From contig NZ_JPRO01000009.1 in the NCBI RefSeq assembly GCF_000737785.1, forward strand, positions 1 to 64,000: a DNA stretch of 64,000 nucleotides. The letters are read 5' to 3'. The position numbers were made by a program, and so were the translations under genes. The stretch's first letter is position 1, and the number at the start of each line of letters is the position of its first letter. The notes under the pieces were generated by a model, which did not search any database, had not been told where the DNA came from, and saw nothing but the letters and a program-made list of their open reading frames with translations. Below are positions 24,151-33,897 of this stretch, one piece after another. The stretch is from Chryseobacterium luteum (GTDB lineage: Bacteria > Bacteroidota > Bacteroidia > Flavobacteriales > Weeksellaceae).

Positions 24151-26088
24151 ATGGTAATGAAAAAAAATAGTTCGAATTCAGAAAAAATCTCGGAGAACGA
24201 TATTGTGGGCATTAACCGTGTTGTAAAGCTTGATATCGTTATAGACGGCCACATTATCAAACATTTTAAACATTTCCGGTTGCTGCAGAGTGCACAGAAG
24301 CACCACGATTTTGAGCTGACTCTGGCCCATGATTCTGTGGGGAAAACTCAGAATCATAATCTTTCGGAGACTCAAAAGTTTTTAGGACAGCGTTTAACGG
24401 TAACATTCAGGTATAAGGATTCGGAAAATGAAAGCCCGGAGAGAAGTTTTGTAGGGATTATTACGAAGGTAGCCTTCAGCCAGGATAAGATGAGTCTCGG
24501 GAATATTATTTTGAAGGGTAAAAGCCCTACCATCCTGATGGATTCTGCTCCCCATACCCAAAGTTTCGGAGGAGACCAGTCCGTGAATACAGGAATCATT
24601 GCCGAACGCGTCATCAAAGAGACTTTGGGTTCCGGCAAATTTGACTTTAAAGTAGACAGCCGCAATAAAAGTTATATTAATTACAGTGCCCAGTATAACG
24701 AAACCCATTACAATTATCTGGCACGAATTGCTGAAGCGTATGGAGAACAGTTCTATTATGACGGATATGTTCTGCGGTTCGGAAGCCTTCCCCCGGCAGA
24801 AAAGCCTATACAGCTTATTTACGGAAGCAACGTAACCAATATACAGGTTGAAATGAATGCAGTGCATACCAAACCTCAGTTTTTTGGATATGACAGCGTC
24901 AATCATGCTAAGATGTTGAGTGCCTCTGCAAGTGTTAAGCATTTGGGAGAATTAGCTTCAAAAGCTTACCAGATGAATGACAATATCTTTACGAGCCAGT
25001 CTCTGACCCCCGCCCCCATCAATGCCAATATTTCAATAGATGTGGACGAATCCCAGAAAAGCGCAGCCGGAAATGCAGCAGTACAGGTATTGACTGTTTC
25101 CGGTGATACTACCGTTCCTTTTCTATACCCGGGATGTACTGCGGATATTCAGATGAGAAAGCCTGATACGAACGAAACATCACACTTTACAAAATTAATG
25201 ATCACGGAGGCTTGCCATGAAGTGGATGCAAGAGGTTATTATACAGGTTCGTTTGAAGCCATAGCTGAAGGAACCGGCTTTATGCCAAAGCATGATTTTA
25301 AAATGCCCAATGCGGAACCTCAGATCGCCACAGTTGTTTCCAACACCGACCCTCTGAATCAGGGACGCGTACAGGTGCAGTTTGACTGGCAGCAGAACAA
25401 TACCACCCACTTCATCCGTATGATGAGTCCCGATGCCGGAGGTACGGATCAGATCTCTCAGAACAGAGGATTTGTGGCGGTTCCCGAAGTTGGCGACCAG
25501 GTTATGGTTGGTTTTGAATACCATCATCCCGATTTTCCTTTCGCTATGGGAGGAATGTTTCATGGCAAAGTAGGTTTAGGCGGAGGAATAGACAATCATA
25601 TTAAATCCATCCAGACCCGGAGCGGAAATAAAGTGATCTTCAATGACACGGAAGGAAGCATCTTTATTGAGGATCCGAGCGGCAATTCTTATTTTATGGA
25701 TGGCAAAGGCAATATTACCGTAAGCGCACCAAAAAACATGATCTTCAATGCCGGAGAAAACATGATGATCAATGTGGGCCAGAACATGAGCACCACAGTA
25801 GGGGCCGACCAAAGCAATATAGTCGGCATGAACAAAACAGAATCGGTTACCATGAATGACACGCAAAGCGTAGGAGCTATGAAAATAACATCCGTTATTG
25901 GTGATGCAAGTATGATGATCACCGGAAAGCTGACAGAAATTATAGACGGGGATGTACACAGTGAGACGAAGAAAGAAAGAAATGAGGTAAGTGAAGGGAA
26001 AATCGTAACGCAAAGTACCGGAACCAATGAACAGCATTCCGATAAAACAGTAAAGAATAACAGCTCAGAGAAAAGTAATAATTTTTAA
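24151..26088 (+). CDS. vgrG: T6SS spike protein VgrG (TssI), Bacteroidetes type
   Basis: VgrG trimers form the tip of the type VI secretion needle and carry effectors. The 645-residue protein has an N-terminal gp27-like part (LDIVIDGHIIKHFKHFRLLQSAQKHHDFELTL; YLARIAEAYGEQFYYDGYVLRFG). An OB-fold gp5-like region follows (ATVVSNTDPLNQGRVQVQFDWQ; RGFVAVPEVGDQVMVGFEYHHPDFPFAMGGMFHGK), then a C-terminal repetitive beta-helix needle (NKVIFNDTEGSIFIEDPSGN, MIFNAGENMMINVGQNMSTTVGADQ...). The Ser/Asn/Lys-rich end has no toxin domain, so cargo is carried by neighbours. First gene of an eight-gene plus-strand island. No T6SS structural core genes are nearby, so it is an orphan vgrG island. Confidence 0.95.
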   Translation: MVMKKNSSNSEKISENDIVGINRVVKLDIVIDGHIIKHFKHFRLLQSAQKHHDFELTLAHDSVGKTQNHNLSETQKFLGQRLTVTFRYKDSENESPERSFVGIITKVAFSQDKMSLGNIILKGKSPTILMDSAPHTQSFGGDQSVNTGIIAERVIKETLGSGKFDFKVDSRNKSYINYSAQYNETHYNYLARIAEAYGEQFYYDGYVLRFGSLPPAEKPIQLIYGSNVTNIQVEMNAVHTKPQFFGYDSVNHAKMLSASASVKHLGELASKAYQMNDNIFTSQSLTPAPINANISIDVDESQKSAAGNAAVQVLTVSGDTTVPFLYPGCTADIQMRKPDTNETSHFTKLMITEACHEVDARGYYTGSFEAIAEGTGFMPKHDFKMPNAEPQIATVVSNTDPLNQGRVQVQFDWQQNNTTHFIRMMSPDAGGTDQISQNRGFVAVPEVGDQVMVGFEYHHPDFPFAMGGMFHGKVGLGGGIDNHIKSIQTRSGNKVIFNDTEGSIFIEDPSGNSYFMDGKGNITVSAPKNMIFNAGENMMINVGQNMSTTVGADQSNIVGMNKTESVTMNDTQSVGAMKITSVIGDASMMITGKLTEIIDGDVHSETKKERNEVSEGKIVTQSTGTNEQHSDKTVKNNSSEKSNNF

Positions 26089-26099
26089 ATCATTACACG

Positions 26100-28001
26100 A
26101 TGAGCAGAACAAGGATTGTAAAAGGGAATATCACCAAAGTTATCGGGGGAGATTATAAAAGATACTCGAAAGACGAGATTGAAAACACCGGAAGCAAGGT
26201 TATTCAGATAGGGAAAGAAGGCGGAGTGATTTATGGGGATCCGGAAAAATTTGTTTCACAGATTATTGAAAGTGAATATAAGCTGGAAAGCACTTATGTT
26301 CATGACCATATTAAAGGGGTGGCATCAGAAATGATTTCAAAATTTAATGGAGACAACACGGGAATTATATACAAGCTCTATAAAGATATTGCTGACGGTA
26401 AAATTACAAATCCGCCTATTATTGTAGCTAAAAACGGAAAATCTTCCAACGCTTTTTATGATGAGGAGAGTAAGAGTATTCTTATCTGGGACGTGCTTCT
26501 GCTGGATATTGAAAAAAATAATGATAGAAAAATAAAATTAATCGGGGCACTTGCCAAAGCATATGGGGAATATATCAACACTATTTTAAAAGAAAGTGCA
26601 ATCCCAAAAGATGATTTGGAAACCTATGATTATGATCTTTTTAAGTTTGATGCACCGGGAGAATCTACTGTAACAATTGCGAAACTGGAATCTCCTTTAT
26701 ACAAAGGGAATCTGGATATCAGCTTTCCAGAACAAGAGACCGAAACCCCGCCTCCTTCCGACAAACAGTATTTTGGAGAAAGAGAGAAAGAAAGAGGAGG
26801 TCCGAATGCCGGAAATTCTGATGAATATTATAATGAAGAGGCTGCCCCGGACAGCAGCCCAGAAGGGGGACCGGGAGACCCGCCGTTCAATATCGGGTTG
26901 AAATTCAGTTTTAGTTTGGGAGGTGGATTCTCAGCAAGTTTATACGCCGGAATTTCCAAACAAATTAAAATGAATAATTTCGGCATTATGCCAAGCTTTA
27001 ACGCTGCTTTAACCTACTATGGATATGGAACTCCGGGCACTTCTCCGATGAGCCGGAATTTAGTTACATTAAGTGGAACGCCTGCGATTACATTAGGCTA
27101 TAAAACAGGAAACGAGCTGAACATGAATCTGTTTAACAGTTTCTCAGGATCTGGTGTTAATAACCCTTACGAATATGCCTTTACTTTAGGATCAACCGGG
27201 ATTTTAAGCTCTGGAAAAGTGACTCATAATTATGACAAAAACGGAATCAGAGTAAAAGATCAGTATAACTCACGGGATAGGACCAACCGGCATCAGATTT
27301 TAGGAGGAGCTTCTATAAAAATAGGTAATTTTATGATTTCTTCTTATAATGATATTTATAAGCCCCCTTTATTTTTTGGAATGGATTCCGACCAGTATTG
27401 GTCCGCAGGAGTAAATATGCAGGCTAAGATTACTGATAAGATCAATATGGCCTATGCTTTTGATTTATATTACGGAAAATCTAATAATGAGCAGCCTTAT
27501 AATCATGATAAATTAATTGACGGACAGAATTATGACACCCAAACCCTGTTTGATGTATTACTAAACAGAGGGCAAGAAACATTTTCTTTTACAGATGCCA
27601 ACGGAAACCTGAACAGGAAAACGCGGTTTGGATATGGCACTTTCTGGCCTTCCAATAATATGCACAATGCTATAGACTTCCCAAGTGAACCCAAAAAACC
27701 AAAAGAGCCTGTTGAAAGTAAATACAATGACCGTAAAAAGTATGATGAAGCCAGAATTAAATATGAAAAAGAGGTTGAGACCTATAATAGGGATATGGTA
27801 GATTATAAAATAAGTCTAAGGTTAAAGCCTAATTCTACTTTTCATCATCTATTTGTAACCTACAAGGAAGGGTCCAGAAAACCTGATTTTGAAAGACTGA
27901 AGAAATATCTGGAAGCAGATATACCCCAAAAGGAATCGCAGGAATTTTATAAGTTAGAGTATCAAAATGAGAATAAAAAAATTGAAAACGATAATAAATA
28001 A
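26100..28001 (+). CDS. T6SS-associated modular cargo protein, putative toxin
   Basis: It starts 11 bases after vgrG. Residues 1-50 (RTRIVKGNITKVIGGDYKRYSKDEIENTGSKVIQI) look like the short N-terminal module of proteins encoded behind Bacteroidetes VgrGs, probably for loading on the spike. Residues about 50-190 resemble a degenerate helical domain (SKSILIWDVLLLDIEK...LIGALAKAYGEYI). A Glu/Pro/Ser-rich linker follows near 215-260. The C-terminal 350 residues are beta-rich and Gly/Tyr/Asn-rich (LKFSFSLGGGFSASLYAGISK, YYGYGTPGTSPMSRN, LFFGMDSDQYWSAGVNM), reminiscent of polymorphic toxin type 23 domains. A charged helical stretch near residues 535-575 ends the protein. The toxin call is an inference; no catalytic residue can be named. 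A lipoprotein gene overlaps its 3' end. Confidence 0.65.
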   Translation: MSRTRIVKGNITKVIGGDYKRYSKDEIENTGSKVIQIGKEGGVIYGDPEKFVSQIIESEYKLESTYVHDHIKGVASEMISKFNGDNTGIIYKLYKDIADGKITNPPIIVAKNGKSSNAFYDEESKSILIWDVLLLDIEKNNDRKIKLIGALAKAYGEYINTILKESAIPKDDLETYDYDLFKFDAPGESTVTIAKLESPLYKGNLDISFPEQETETPPPSDKQYFGEREKERGGPNAGNSDEYYNEEAAPDSSPEGGPGDPPFNIGLKFSFSLGGGFSASLYAGISKQIKMNNFGIMPSFNAALTYYGYGTPGTSPMSRNLVTLSGTPAITLGYKTGNELNMNLFNSFSGSGVNNPYEYAFTLGSTGILSSGKVTHNYDKNGIRVKDQYNSRDRTNRHQILGGASIKIGNFMISSYNDIYKPPLFFGMDSDQYWSAGVNMQAKITDKINMAYAFDLYYGKSNNEQPYNHDKLIDGQNYDTQTLFDVLLNRGQETFSFTDANGNLNRKTRFGYGTFWPSNNMHNAIDFPSEPKKPKEPVESKYNDRKKYDEARIKYEKEVETYNRDMVDYKISLRLKPNSTFHHLFVTYKEGSRKPDFERLKKYLEADIPQKESQEFYKLEYQNENKKIENDNK

Positions 28002-28680
28002 AATAGTTATTCTAATTCTTATTATATTTTGTTTTGAAAGCTGTAGCAGCCAAAATAGAAAACAACAGTATAAAGAGAAAAGAAACCTGGCTTTTAAAGA
28101 ATATATGACCGCTCAAAAAATTCCATTTAAAGAATTAAATGACAGTATTTTCAGTGCTCATTATGGTGATTTTTTGAATTACGAGAAAAAAATAAAGCTG
28201 GAATCTAATCCTTATCTGAAAATAAATAAAGTGTATGTTCATTACAGAACTCCTGCCTCGGTAGAGTTTATCATCTATTCAGATAAAGAAACATTCTGTA
28301 TCAGTACTTCGGATTTGGATATAGACGGCAAAGTATTAAGTTTCCCGGAAAATGGGATAATAAAAGTATTACAACCAATTACAGTCGAAGATTTTGGAGA
28401 TTTTGAGGTAACCGGTAATATTATTAAAACAAGAAAAAGACATACAACACCTTTTAACCAATGGTATGATTATGTAAGCGGCACCATAAAAAATGACACC
28501 ATCTATTTTACAGAGAAATTCATAGGAAAAGAAAAAACATTTGAGAAAAAAACATTTGCTAAAACAAAAAAAACCGATTTTAAAGAAGTATACCAACCTG
28601 GTTTAAAAACAAGAAAATACACCAATGGAGCCGGCCTTATTTCCTATGAAGTTACAGGCGAGTTTAATGTAGAAAAATAA
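27967..28680 (+). CDS. Lipoprotein, candidate immunity protein
   Basis: A 237-residue lipoprotein (hydrophobic segment IVILILIIFCFESC, lipobox FESC) whose start lies 35 bases inside the upstream cargo gene, indicating coupled translation. The mature part is beta-rich and basic (NKVYVHYRTPASVEFIIYSDKETFCIST..., ITVEDFGDFEVTGNIIKTRKRHT, GTIKNDTIYFTEKFIGKE). Lipid anchoring places it in the periplasm or on the outer membrane, where it could protect against a T6SS effector acting in that compartment. Immunity is inferred only from position and overlap; no family recognised. Confidence 0.6.
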   Translation: MRIKKLKTIINKIVILILIIFCFESCSSQNRKQQYKEKRNLAFKEYMTAQKIPFKELNDSIFSAHYGDFLNYEKKIKLESNPYLKINKVYVHYRTPASVEFIIYSDKETFCISTSDLDIDGKVLSFPENGIIKVLQPITVEDFGDFEVTGNIIKTRKRHTTPFNQWYDYVSGTIKNDTIYFTEKFIGKEKTFEKKTFAKTKKTDFKEVYQPGLKTRKYTNGAGLISYEVTGEFNVEK

Positions 28681-28806
28681 TTCATTGTTATAAAATCAGT
28701 CTTATATTGAATCCTAATCAGATTTTTATTTATTTCCGAAATTTATTTTGACAGCAAGCCTCATTTGAAGAAAGAAAAAAACAGTAAATAATTATTAAAA
28801 CAAAAA

Positions 28807-29478
28807 ATGAACAAAGTCACCAATCAAATAAAATATTTTTCAAAACTATCTGCGGTATTTCTCGGCAGTTTACTGAAGATTTATGGAATAGGAATTCTTT
28901 CCACAGTGATTACGTTTGTGCTGGGAATTTATATTTTATCTAATAGCTTCGGAAGTTCTTTGGGACATAGTGGCGCTTACATGTTCATCGTTGCTGCGGT
29001 AACTGTGAAGCCCGTTTCATCCGTCATTTTCTTTTTGCTGATGATTGCCGCTCCGTTTCTGATTGGTGTTTTTTCCACGAAATATGCTATGGCCAATGTT
29101 ATCAGCAGACTGGTGCAGGATCATTCGGAAACTCTTTTGGTTCCCGCAATTGATAAGATCATGAACAAATTCAAAAGCGGACAGCCCACTGTTATCAGGA
29201 ACAGCGCAGATTATGCAATGGTTAAAATCAAGCTGTTGAATGAATTTAAAAACAGCTCGGAGAATAAAATATTAAAACGTATTTTAACTTATGCCTTAAA
29301 AAAACTGAGCTTTGATGAATTGGATTTGAAGAATGAAAATGCCAGTTTTTATGATATCGTTAAAACCAAACTAATTGAAAAACTTCACGAGCTGGCGGAG
29401 CCTTCTGCCATGATTTTTTATATCTACATAGGTTTGCAGTGGTTGAGTTTGGGATTAATGTACTTTTTAAAAATATAA
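28807..29478 (+). CDS. T6SS-island membrane protein of unknown function
   Basis: A 223-residue protein with transmembrane segments at about residues 18-45, 56-72 and 78-100, and a last helix at the C-terminus (FYIYIGLQWLSLGLMYFL). A long helical cytosolic section (about 110-195, including IDKIMNKFKSGQPTVIRNSADYAMVKIKLL) lies between them. It sits between the cargo/lipoprotein pair and the LysM-like gene. It might be a second immunity protein in the inner membrane or an island accessory protein. Confidence 0.6.
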   Translation: MNKVTNQIKYFSKLSAVFLGSLLKIYGIGILSTVITFVLGIYILSNSFGSSLGHSGAYMFIVAAVTVKPVSSVIFFLLMIAAPFLIGVFSTKYAMANVISRLVQDHSETLLVPAIDKIMNKFKSGQPTVIRNSADYAMVKIKLLNEFKNSSENKILKRILTYALKKLSFDELDLKNENASFYDIVKTKLIEKLHELAEPSAMIFYIYIGLQWLSLGLMYFLKI

Positions 29479-29551
29479 AGATTTTATAAACGCTCCTCTG
29501 AAATTTAACAAAAAAAATTCTGCAAGTAATTTAATCTTCGGAATAATAAAT

Positions 29552-30568
29552 ATGAAAGATTCTGCCACAAAAGAATATATAAAATTAAAAACAGAAGACC
29601 TTCTTGATCTGGAAGCTCTCTGTGCTGAGTATGGCATGACGGCAGAAGAACTGGTGGACTTCCATAACAGGCATTGCAGCATCTCAGAATTACTAAGTGC
29701 TTCACTGCCTAAGTACGTGGAATACATTTATATTCCTTCGGATAAATTTAAGGCCAGAGACAACAGGCTTCTGAAAAGCACTGTACTGGAAATACCGGCA
29801 GGATCCAGCGACAAAGTATACGGTGTGATCATCAGATTTCTGCCAAAAAATCTACAGATCCATTATAAAACAAACATAAGGAGAACTCCTGCGTGCATTG
29901 AACTGAGCAAAGAAAAAACCTACGTAAACAATCAGGGAATTGATAAAATAATAGAACAGCTGTTTGAAAAAGCAGAGCAGGTTTTATATCCGCTGCAAAT
30001 AGATGCCGGCAGCAATGGCTCCATGCAAAGAATCCTGAATAAGGAAGACATCTCCCAGCGCTGGAAGACCGAATGCTTTCCAAAACTGAAAGAATACTAC
30101 CAGTCGGAAACTACGGACCGCATATTAGAACAATTAGATCAGGCATATGCTGATATTGATTTAAAGAAAGACCTGTTCAACAGAAATATATTTTACAAGC
30201 TTTTTTTTCTACCTGTTTATAAAGGGTACCCGAAATTTTTCAGCAAGGATTTTTTGCAGATTTACTTTTCAGGCCTGTCCAGGGATGCCCGGTATGAGAT
30301 AGAATATTCATTAAACAAAGAATATACAAGAGGAAATAAAATAGTATTAAGAATAACAGGAACCGAAGAAGAAGATGCATTCAACAGGAACAAACCTAAA
30401 GGTAAGGTCGATCTCCTGTATAAGTTTGAGCGGGAAACCAGAGAAATATTTTCAATCAGCGGCACACTCTCAACTTTTGATAAGGGCAAAGAATATGAGA
30501 TTGATTTTCAGGTTTATGAACAGATAAAAAATCAGTCAGTTTTAAAACACCAAAAGAACACGAAATGA
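29552..30568 (+). CDS. LysM-like T6SS accessory protein
   Basis: A 338-residue soluble protein. The first 60 residues (EYIKLKTEDLLDLEALCAEYGMTAEELVDFHNRH..., LPKYVEYIYIP) follow the LysM pattern of strand, helix with a run of small residues, helix and a final strand ending in I-Y-I-P. The remaining part has a strand-rich region (KVYGVIIRFLPKNLQIHYKTNI), a helical middle (SQRWKTECFPKLKEYY..., RILEQLDQAYADIDLKKDLFNRNIFYKL) and a C-terminal strand set. Its stop overlaps the PAAR-like gene by 4 bases. Such LysM/PAAR-like pairs recur behind Bacteroidetes vgrG genes. It may be a spike adaptor or chaperone for the large protein two genes down. Confidence 0.65.
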   Translation: MKDSATKEYIKLKTEDLLDLEALCAEYGMTAEELVDFHNRHCSISELLSASLPKYVEYIYIPSDKFKARDNRLLKSTVLEIPAGSSDKVYGVIIRFLPKNLQIHYKTNIRRTPACIELSKEKTYVNNQGIDKIIEQLFEKAEQVLYPLQIDAGSNGSMQRILNKEDISQRWKTECFPKLKEYYQSETTDRILEQLDQAYADIDLKKDLFNRNIFYKLFFLPVYKGYPKFFSKDFLQIYFSGLSRDARYEIEYSLNKEYTRGNKIVLRITGTEEEDAFNRNKPKGKVDLLYKFERETREIFSISGTLSTFDKGKEYEIDFQVYEQIKNQSVLKHQKNTK

Positions 30569-31032
30569 GCGAAAAACATTTAGTCTGCCAAGGTGCTGCC
30601 TGTAGGTGTAACTTCGGCACAGCTCCGGATAAGCTTCAGGTAAAGACACAAAGTAAGCGCTACATCAATGATAATTCCGGCAGTAAAAAACTGATGGCTA
30701 CCCATATGGATATTGGCAAAACTTTCGAGAAAAACACTTTCGGAAGCTGCTCCAAAATGAATAATAATCCATGCCAGGTTACTGTGACGCAATGGAGCGG
30801 TTTCTATGACAAAATAACGCTACAGGACAATAACGGCAAAGCCTTACTGGAAGACAGCAAAGCAACCTGCCCCATTGGAAGTCCTGACTGCATTACCATC
30901 ATCAATCACGGGCAGACAGCTGAAGCTACCGCACAAAATGTGAACAATGCAGATGAAGAAGTTCTGGCCGAACTCCTACCCTTTGTAAATATAAAACGCG
31001 GAACAAAAAAATATATTCCCATCAATAAATAA
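30565..31032 (+). CDS. PAAR-like protein (DUF4280)
   Basis: A 155-residue protein with the DUF4280 pattern: VCQGAACRCNFGTAPDKLQV at the N-terminus, then GKTFEKNTFGSCSKMNNNPCQVTVTQW, GKALLEDSKATCPIGSPDCITIINHGQ. Seven cysteines are placed as in metal-binding PAAR-like tips. PAAR proteins cap the VgrG spike and link effectors to it. The gene overlaps the LysM-like gene by 4 bases and is followed after 6 bases by the 949-residue cargo candidate, so the three probably form one delivery module. Confidence 0.88.
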   Translation: MSEKHLVCQGAACRCNFGTAPDKLQVKTQSKRYINDNSGSKKLMATHMDIGKTFEKNTFGSCSKMNNNPCQVTVTQWSGFYDKITLQDNNGKALLEDSKATCPIGSPDCITIINHGQTAEATAQNVNNADEEVLAELLPFVNIKRGTKKYIPINK

Positions 31033-31038
31033 AGTCCT

Positions 31039-33888
31039 ATGGATAACAAGACACCCTTACACATATACGTTGAATCCAAAACCGGACAGAAATTTCACAA
31101 AGATATTGGCTGGCTGGAATTGAAAAAAGCGGAAAGTTTCAACGTTTACATCAAAGAATATAAAGACCGGAAGGATGTTTTGGACCAACAGCTAAAAAAA
31201 GATCTGGACAAAGCTAATAATGATTATACAACAAAAAGTAATGCCGTAGAAAAAGAGGCACAGCAAAGCTATGCCTTCCTCTCTCAAAATCATGAAGATT
31301 ACAAAGCCGGTAAAGTAAAAGAAGAGACTTACGATGCCAACGTGAAAAAACGTGAAGAAGGAATGGCAGCCCGGAAGAAGAAATATACTGAACTCGGCAA
31401 TGCCCACAACAAAAATATTGAAGGCATCAACAAGCAGTATAAAACTGATCTTAAAGCTATTCAGGACGATTACAAATCGGTCCGCTGGGTACATCAGCTT
31501 GTAGGTGACAGACGGCCGGAACTTACCGCAGAAAGCTTTAATGAAGCCATGAAAATGGGTACATCCGCCTTTAATTTTTCCTTTAGCGAATTTTTGGAAG
31601 GCGGCGGCGCAGTATATCTTGAACCTTTTTGGGAAGGTACAAAACCTCAGGGAAAATATCCACACGGTATCCTTATTAACGCGAAAGGTCAGCATCCCGA
31701 TGTTATTACCGCAGAATGGACCGATGCAGACAACCATAAAGTATCAAAAACTTTAAAATTCGGCTCCTCCGTCTATCTGAATATTTACACCGACGCTTTA
31801 TACGGAAACAATATAAAAGTACAGCTGAAAGATAAAGATAAAGTGATCAGAATTATCACTTTAGGAATGACCGACGCGGATGATAAGCTTTTTGCTGCGG
31901 AATATCTCAATAACAATACAGAGGAAAGAACGGAAGAGGATATCTCTAAACAGGAAGAATTTTTTGAGCGGCCTGTTTCTGTACACCAGGAAAAAACAGT
32001 TCCTTCTAAAGCTAAAACAGGATATCTTGTTGAAGATGATGGCAATAAACATGACGGTAATGCCACAGGAAAGCCCAATGTACAAAAATCTAAATTTGCG
32101 GTATTTATAGATCCTTTATGGCAGACCATGGGCGGAGATTATCTGGAAATTTATCCTGTAGTACACCATAATCGTATTCCCGGTGGAAAAAAAATTCTCC
32201 AGGACTGTATTTTAAAAATTGACAGTAATGCGGCAGACGAAATAAAGGTAAATGAGTCCAATTCAAATCAGGTAGTTGTTCTCAGCCAGGTAGAAACCAA
32301 TCTGCAACACTTTAATCCTTGTGGTTATGATACCATCACTGCCCTTTTAGAGACTACGGAATATCCGATATTTAGAAGAAAAATATCGGAGATTGACAGT
32401 GAATTGCTGTTGGAAATCATCTCCAGCGATAAAACAAAGAATCTATTCATTTATCTGCCGGATCTTGATACCAAAGAATGTACTTACAACAATACTATAG
32501 AATACCATACAGGTAAAGTAATTTCTCTTAAAGATCCCGAAACACATTATAGGAATCTGAAAAAAAACACTGAAGATATTTCTTTTGATGTAAGTTATCC
32601 CAGGCCTACTACACCTCAGCTGATTGATTATGCCTGGTTACCCAATGCCAAGCCCATACGGTATGGACTACAGTTTATTACCTGCCGTTTTCAGCATCCG
32701 CTTGTCATAAATGTATATCCTGAATTGGAATACAATTTCAACGCTCATATTGGTGTGGATGAAGATAAATATTTATATGTCATCCAGTCTAAAAATTATA
32801 AGAAGAAAAAGTATAAAGCCCAAAAAGGAAGTGATACAAAAGCTGCAAAAAAAGCTTATAACAAACAACAGAAACAGAAATTTACAGATGATGTAAACAA
32901 CGAAATTACTTCGGAAAATTTTTTGAAAGAATATGAGTTTTCTATAGAGTTTGAAGCAAAATTTGCAGATGAAAAAAGTTTCAGCATCGAAGGGAGCAAT
33001 ACAAAATTAGAAGAAATTCTAGAAAAAGCTGTTTATATTTATAATATCATAGATTCATATGTTGGCGGATCTAAGATGAAAGAAGCTGAAAACAGCCCTG
33101 AAAAGAAAAAACAGTTTGATAAAGATAAGGGGACCAGGGAGAAAAAAAGAAAAAGGGATAAATCCACATTACCTCTTCGTTTTGAAGTATCACCACCTAA
33201 ATTTACAGGAGGAGTCGCATGGAAATTTGCTCAAAGTATAAAACAACCCAATTTGATAGGAGTTGAATACGAGTTCAAACTTGGAGCTCTTCCATTAGTA
33301 TCTGTAACTGGAAGATTGGATTTGCTTTTTGCCGCTCAGTTTATTCCATACATTAATGGGGTCGTAAAAATACTGGACGGTGCTGTTGCTACTATAAGCC
33401 AGGCTGGTGAAATAATGGAATTTTTTGGAGTAGGTAATATGGAGGCCGATTATTATTTTGATTTTGTCACCACAGCAAACCTGAATATAGATTTTGTAAA
33501 AGGTGCCAAATACCATACAATAGATGGTTTTTCCGGATCAGAAATAAGCGTATATTCTGAGGTAGAATTAGGGCTCGAAGCTGGTGGCTATCTTAAAGTA
33601 GAATTATTTGATCTGGTAGGAGAAGCCTCTATACACGCAGAGACCAAAGCGAAATTTAAATATACATGGACACCGGAACGCCCAAAATATCTTAAATTTG
33701 AGTTTGAAGGTATTGAAGCATTGATTTATGCAAAAATTAAAGTCGAAACCAATGGGGGCGATGATACAGAAGAAAACGGGGATGAAATACCTGATATTTC
33801 TGTAGAGAAAAAAAATGAGCAGACCAAAAAATTTGACGATGTAGAAATTTTTAAGCCTTTTGAAATTGATATTAAATTGTTTGACTAA
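31039..33888 (+). CDS. Large T6SS-island protein, candidate cargo
   Basis: A 949-residue protein without signal peptide. Residues about 35-135 form a long charged coiled coil (KDRKDVLDQQLKKDLDKANN..., KKRE and KKKY blocks). The middle contains two related-looking beta sections, each with a YLEPFW / VFIDPLW and LNIYTDA / LEIYPVV pattern (near residues 190-260 and 350-420). A Lys-rich helical stretch follows at 595-620 and another basic linker at 680-710. The C-terminal 230 residues are beta-rich with a hydrophobic helix pair (LPLVSVTGRLDLLFAAQFIPYI, VVKILDGAVATISQAGEIM). I recognise no toxin family. Its place after the PAAR-like gene, and the lipoprotein after it, make it the second cargo candidate of the island; a membrane-active C-terminus is possible. 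Confidence 0.6.
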   Translation: MDNKTPLHIYVESKTGQKFHKDIGWLELKKAESFNVYIKEYKDRKDVLDQQLKKDLDKANNDYTTKSNAVEKEAQQSYAFLSQNHEDYKAGKVKEETYDANVKKREEGMAARKKKYTELGNAHNKNIEGINKQYKTDLKAIQDDYKSVRWVHQLVGDRRPELTAESFNEAMKMGTSAFNFSFSEFLEGGGAVYLEPFWEGTKPQGKYPHGILINAKGQHPDVITAEWTDADNHKVSKTLKFGSSVYLNIYTDALYGNNIKVQLKDKDKVIRIITLGMTDADDKLFAAEYLNNNTEERTEEDISKQEEFFERPVSVHQEKTVPSKAKTGYLVEDDGNKHDGNATGKPNVQKSKFAVFIDPLWQTMGGDYLEIYPVVHHNRIPGGKKILQDCILKIDSNAADEIKVNESNSNQVVVLSQVETNLQHFNPCGYDTITALLETTEYPIFRRKISEIDSELLLEIISSDKTKNLFIYLPDLDTKECTYNNTIEYHTGKVISLKDPETHYRNLKKNTEDISFDVSYPRPTTPQLIDYAWLPNAKPIRYGLQFITCRFQHPLVINVYPELEYNFNAHIGVDEDKYLYVIQSKNYKKKKYKAQKGSDTKAAKKAYNKQQKQKFTDDVNNEITSENFLKEYEFSIEFEAKFADEKSFSIEGSNTKLEEILEKAVYIYNIIDSYVGGSKMKEAENSPEKKKQFDKDKGTREKKRKRDKSTLPLRFEVSPPKFTGGVAWKFAQSIKQPNLIGVEYEFKLGALPLVSVTGRLDLLFAAQFIPYINGVVKILDGAVATISQAGEIMEFFGVGNMEADYYFDFVTTANLNIDFVKGAKYHTIDGFSGSEISVYSEVELGLEAGGYLKVELFDLVGEASIHAETKAKFKYTWTPERPKYLKFEFEGIEALIYAKIKVETNGGDDTEENGDEIPDISVEKKNEQTKKFDDVEIFKPFEIDIKLFD

Positions 33889-33897
33889 ACCATTATT

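Noticed and set aside
25576..26037. Minus-strand ORFs within vgrG
   Set aside because: They run antisense to the needle repeats of VgrG, a low-complexity region, and encode no protein-like pattern.
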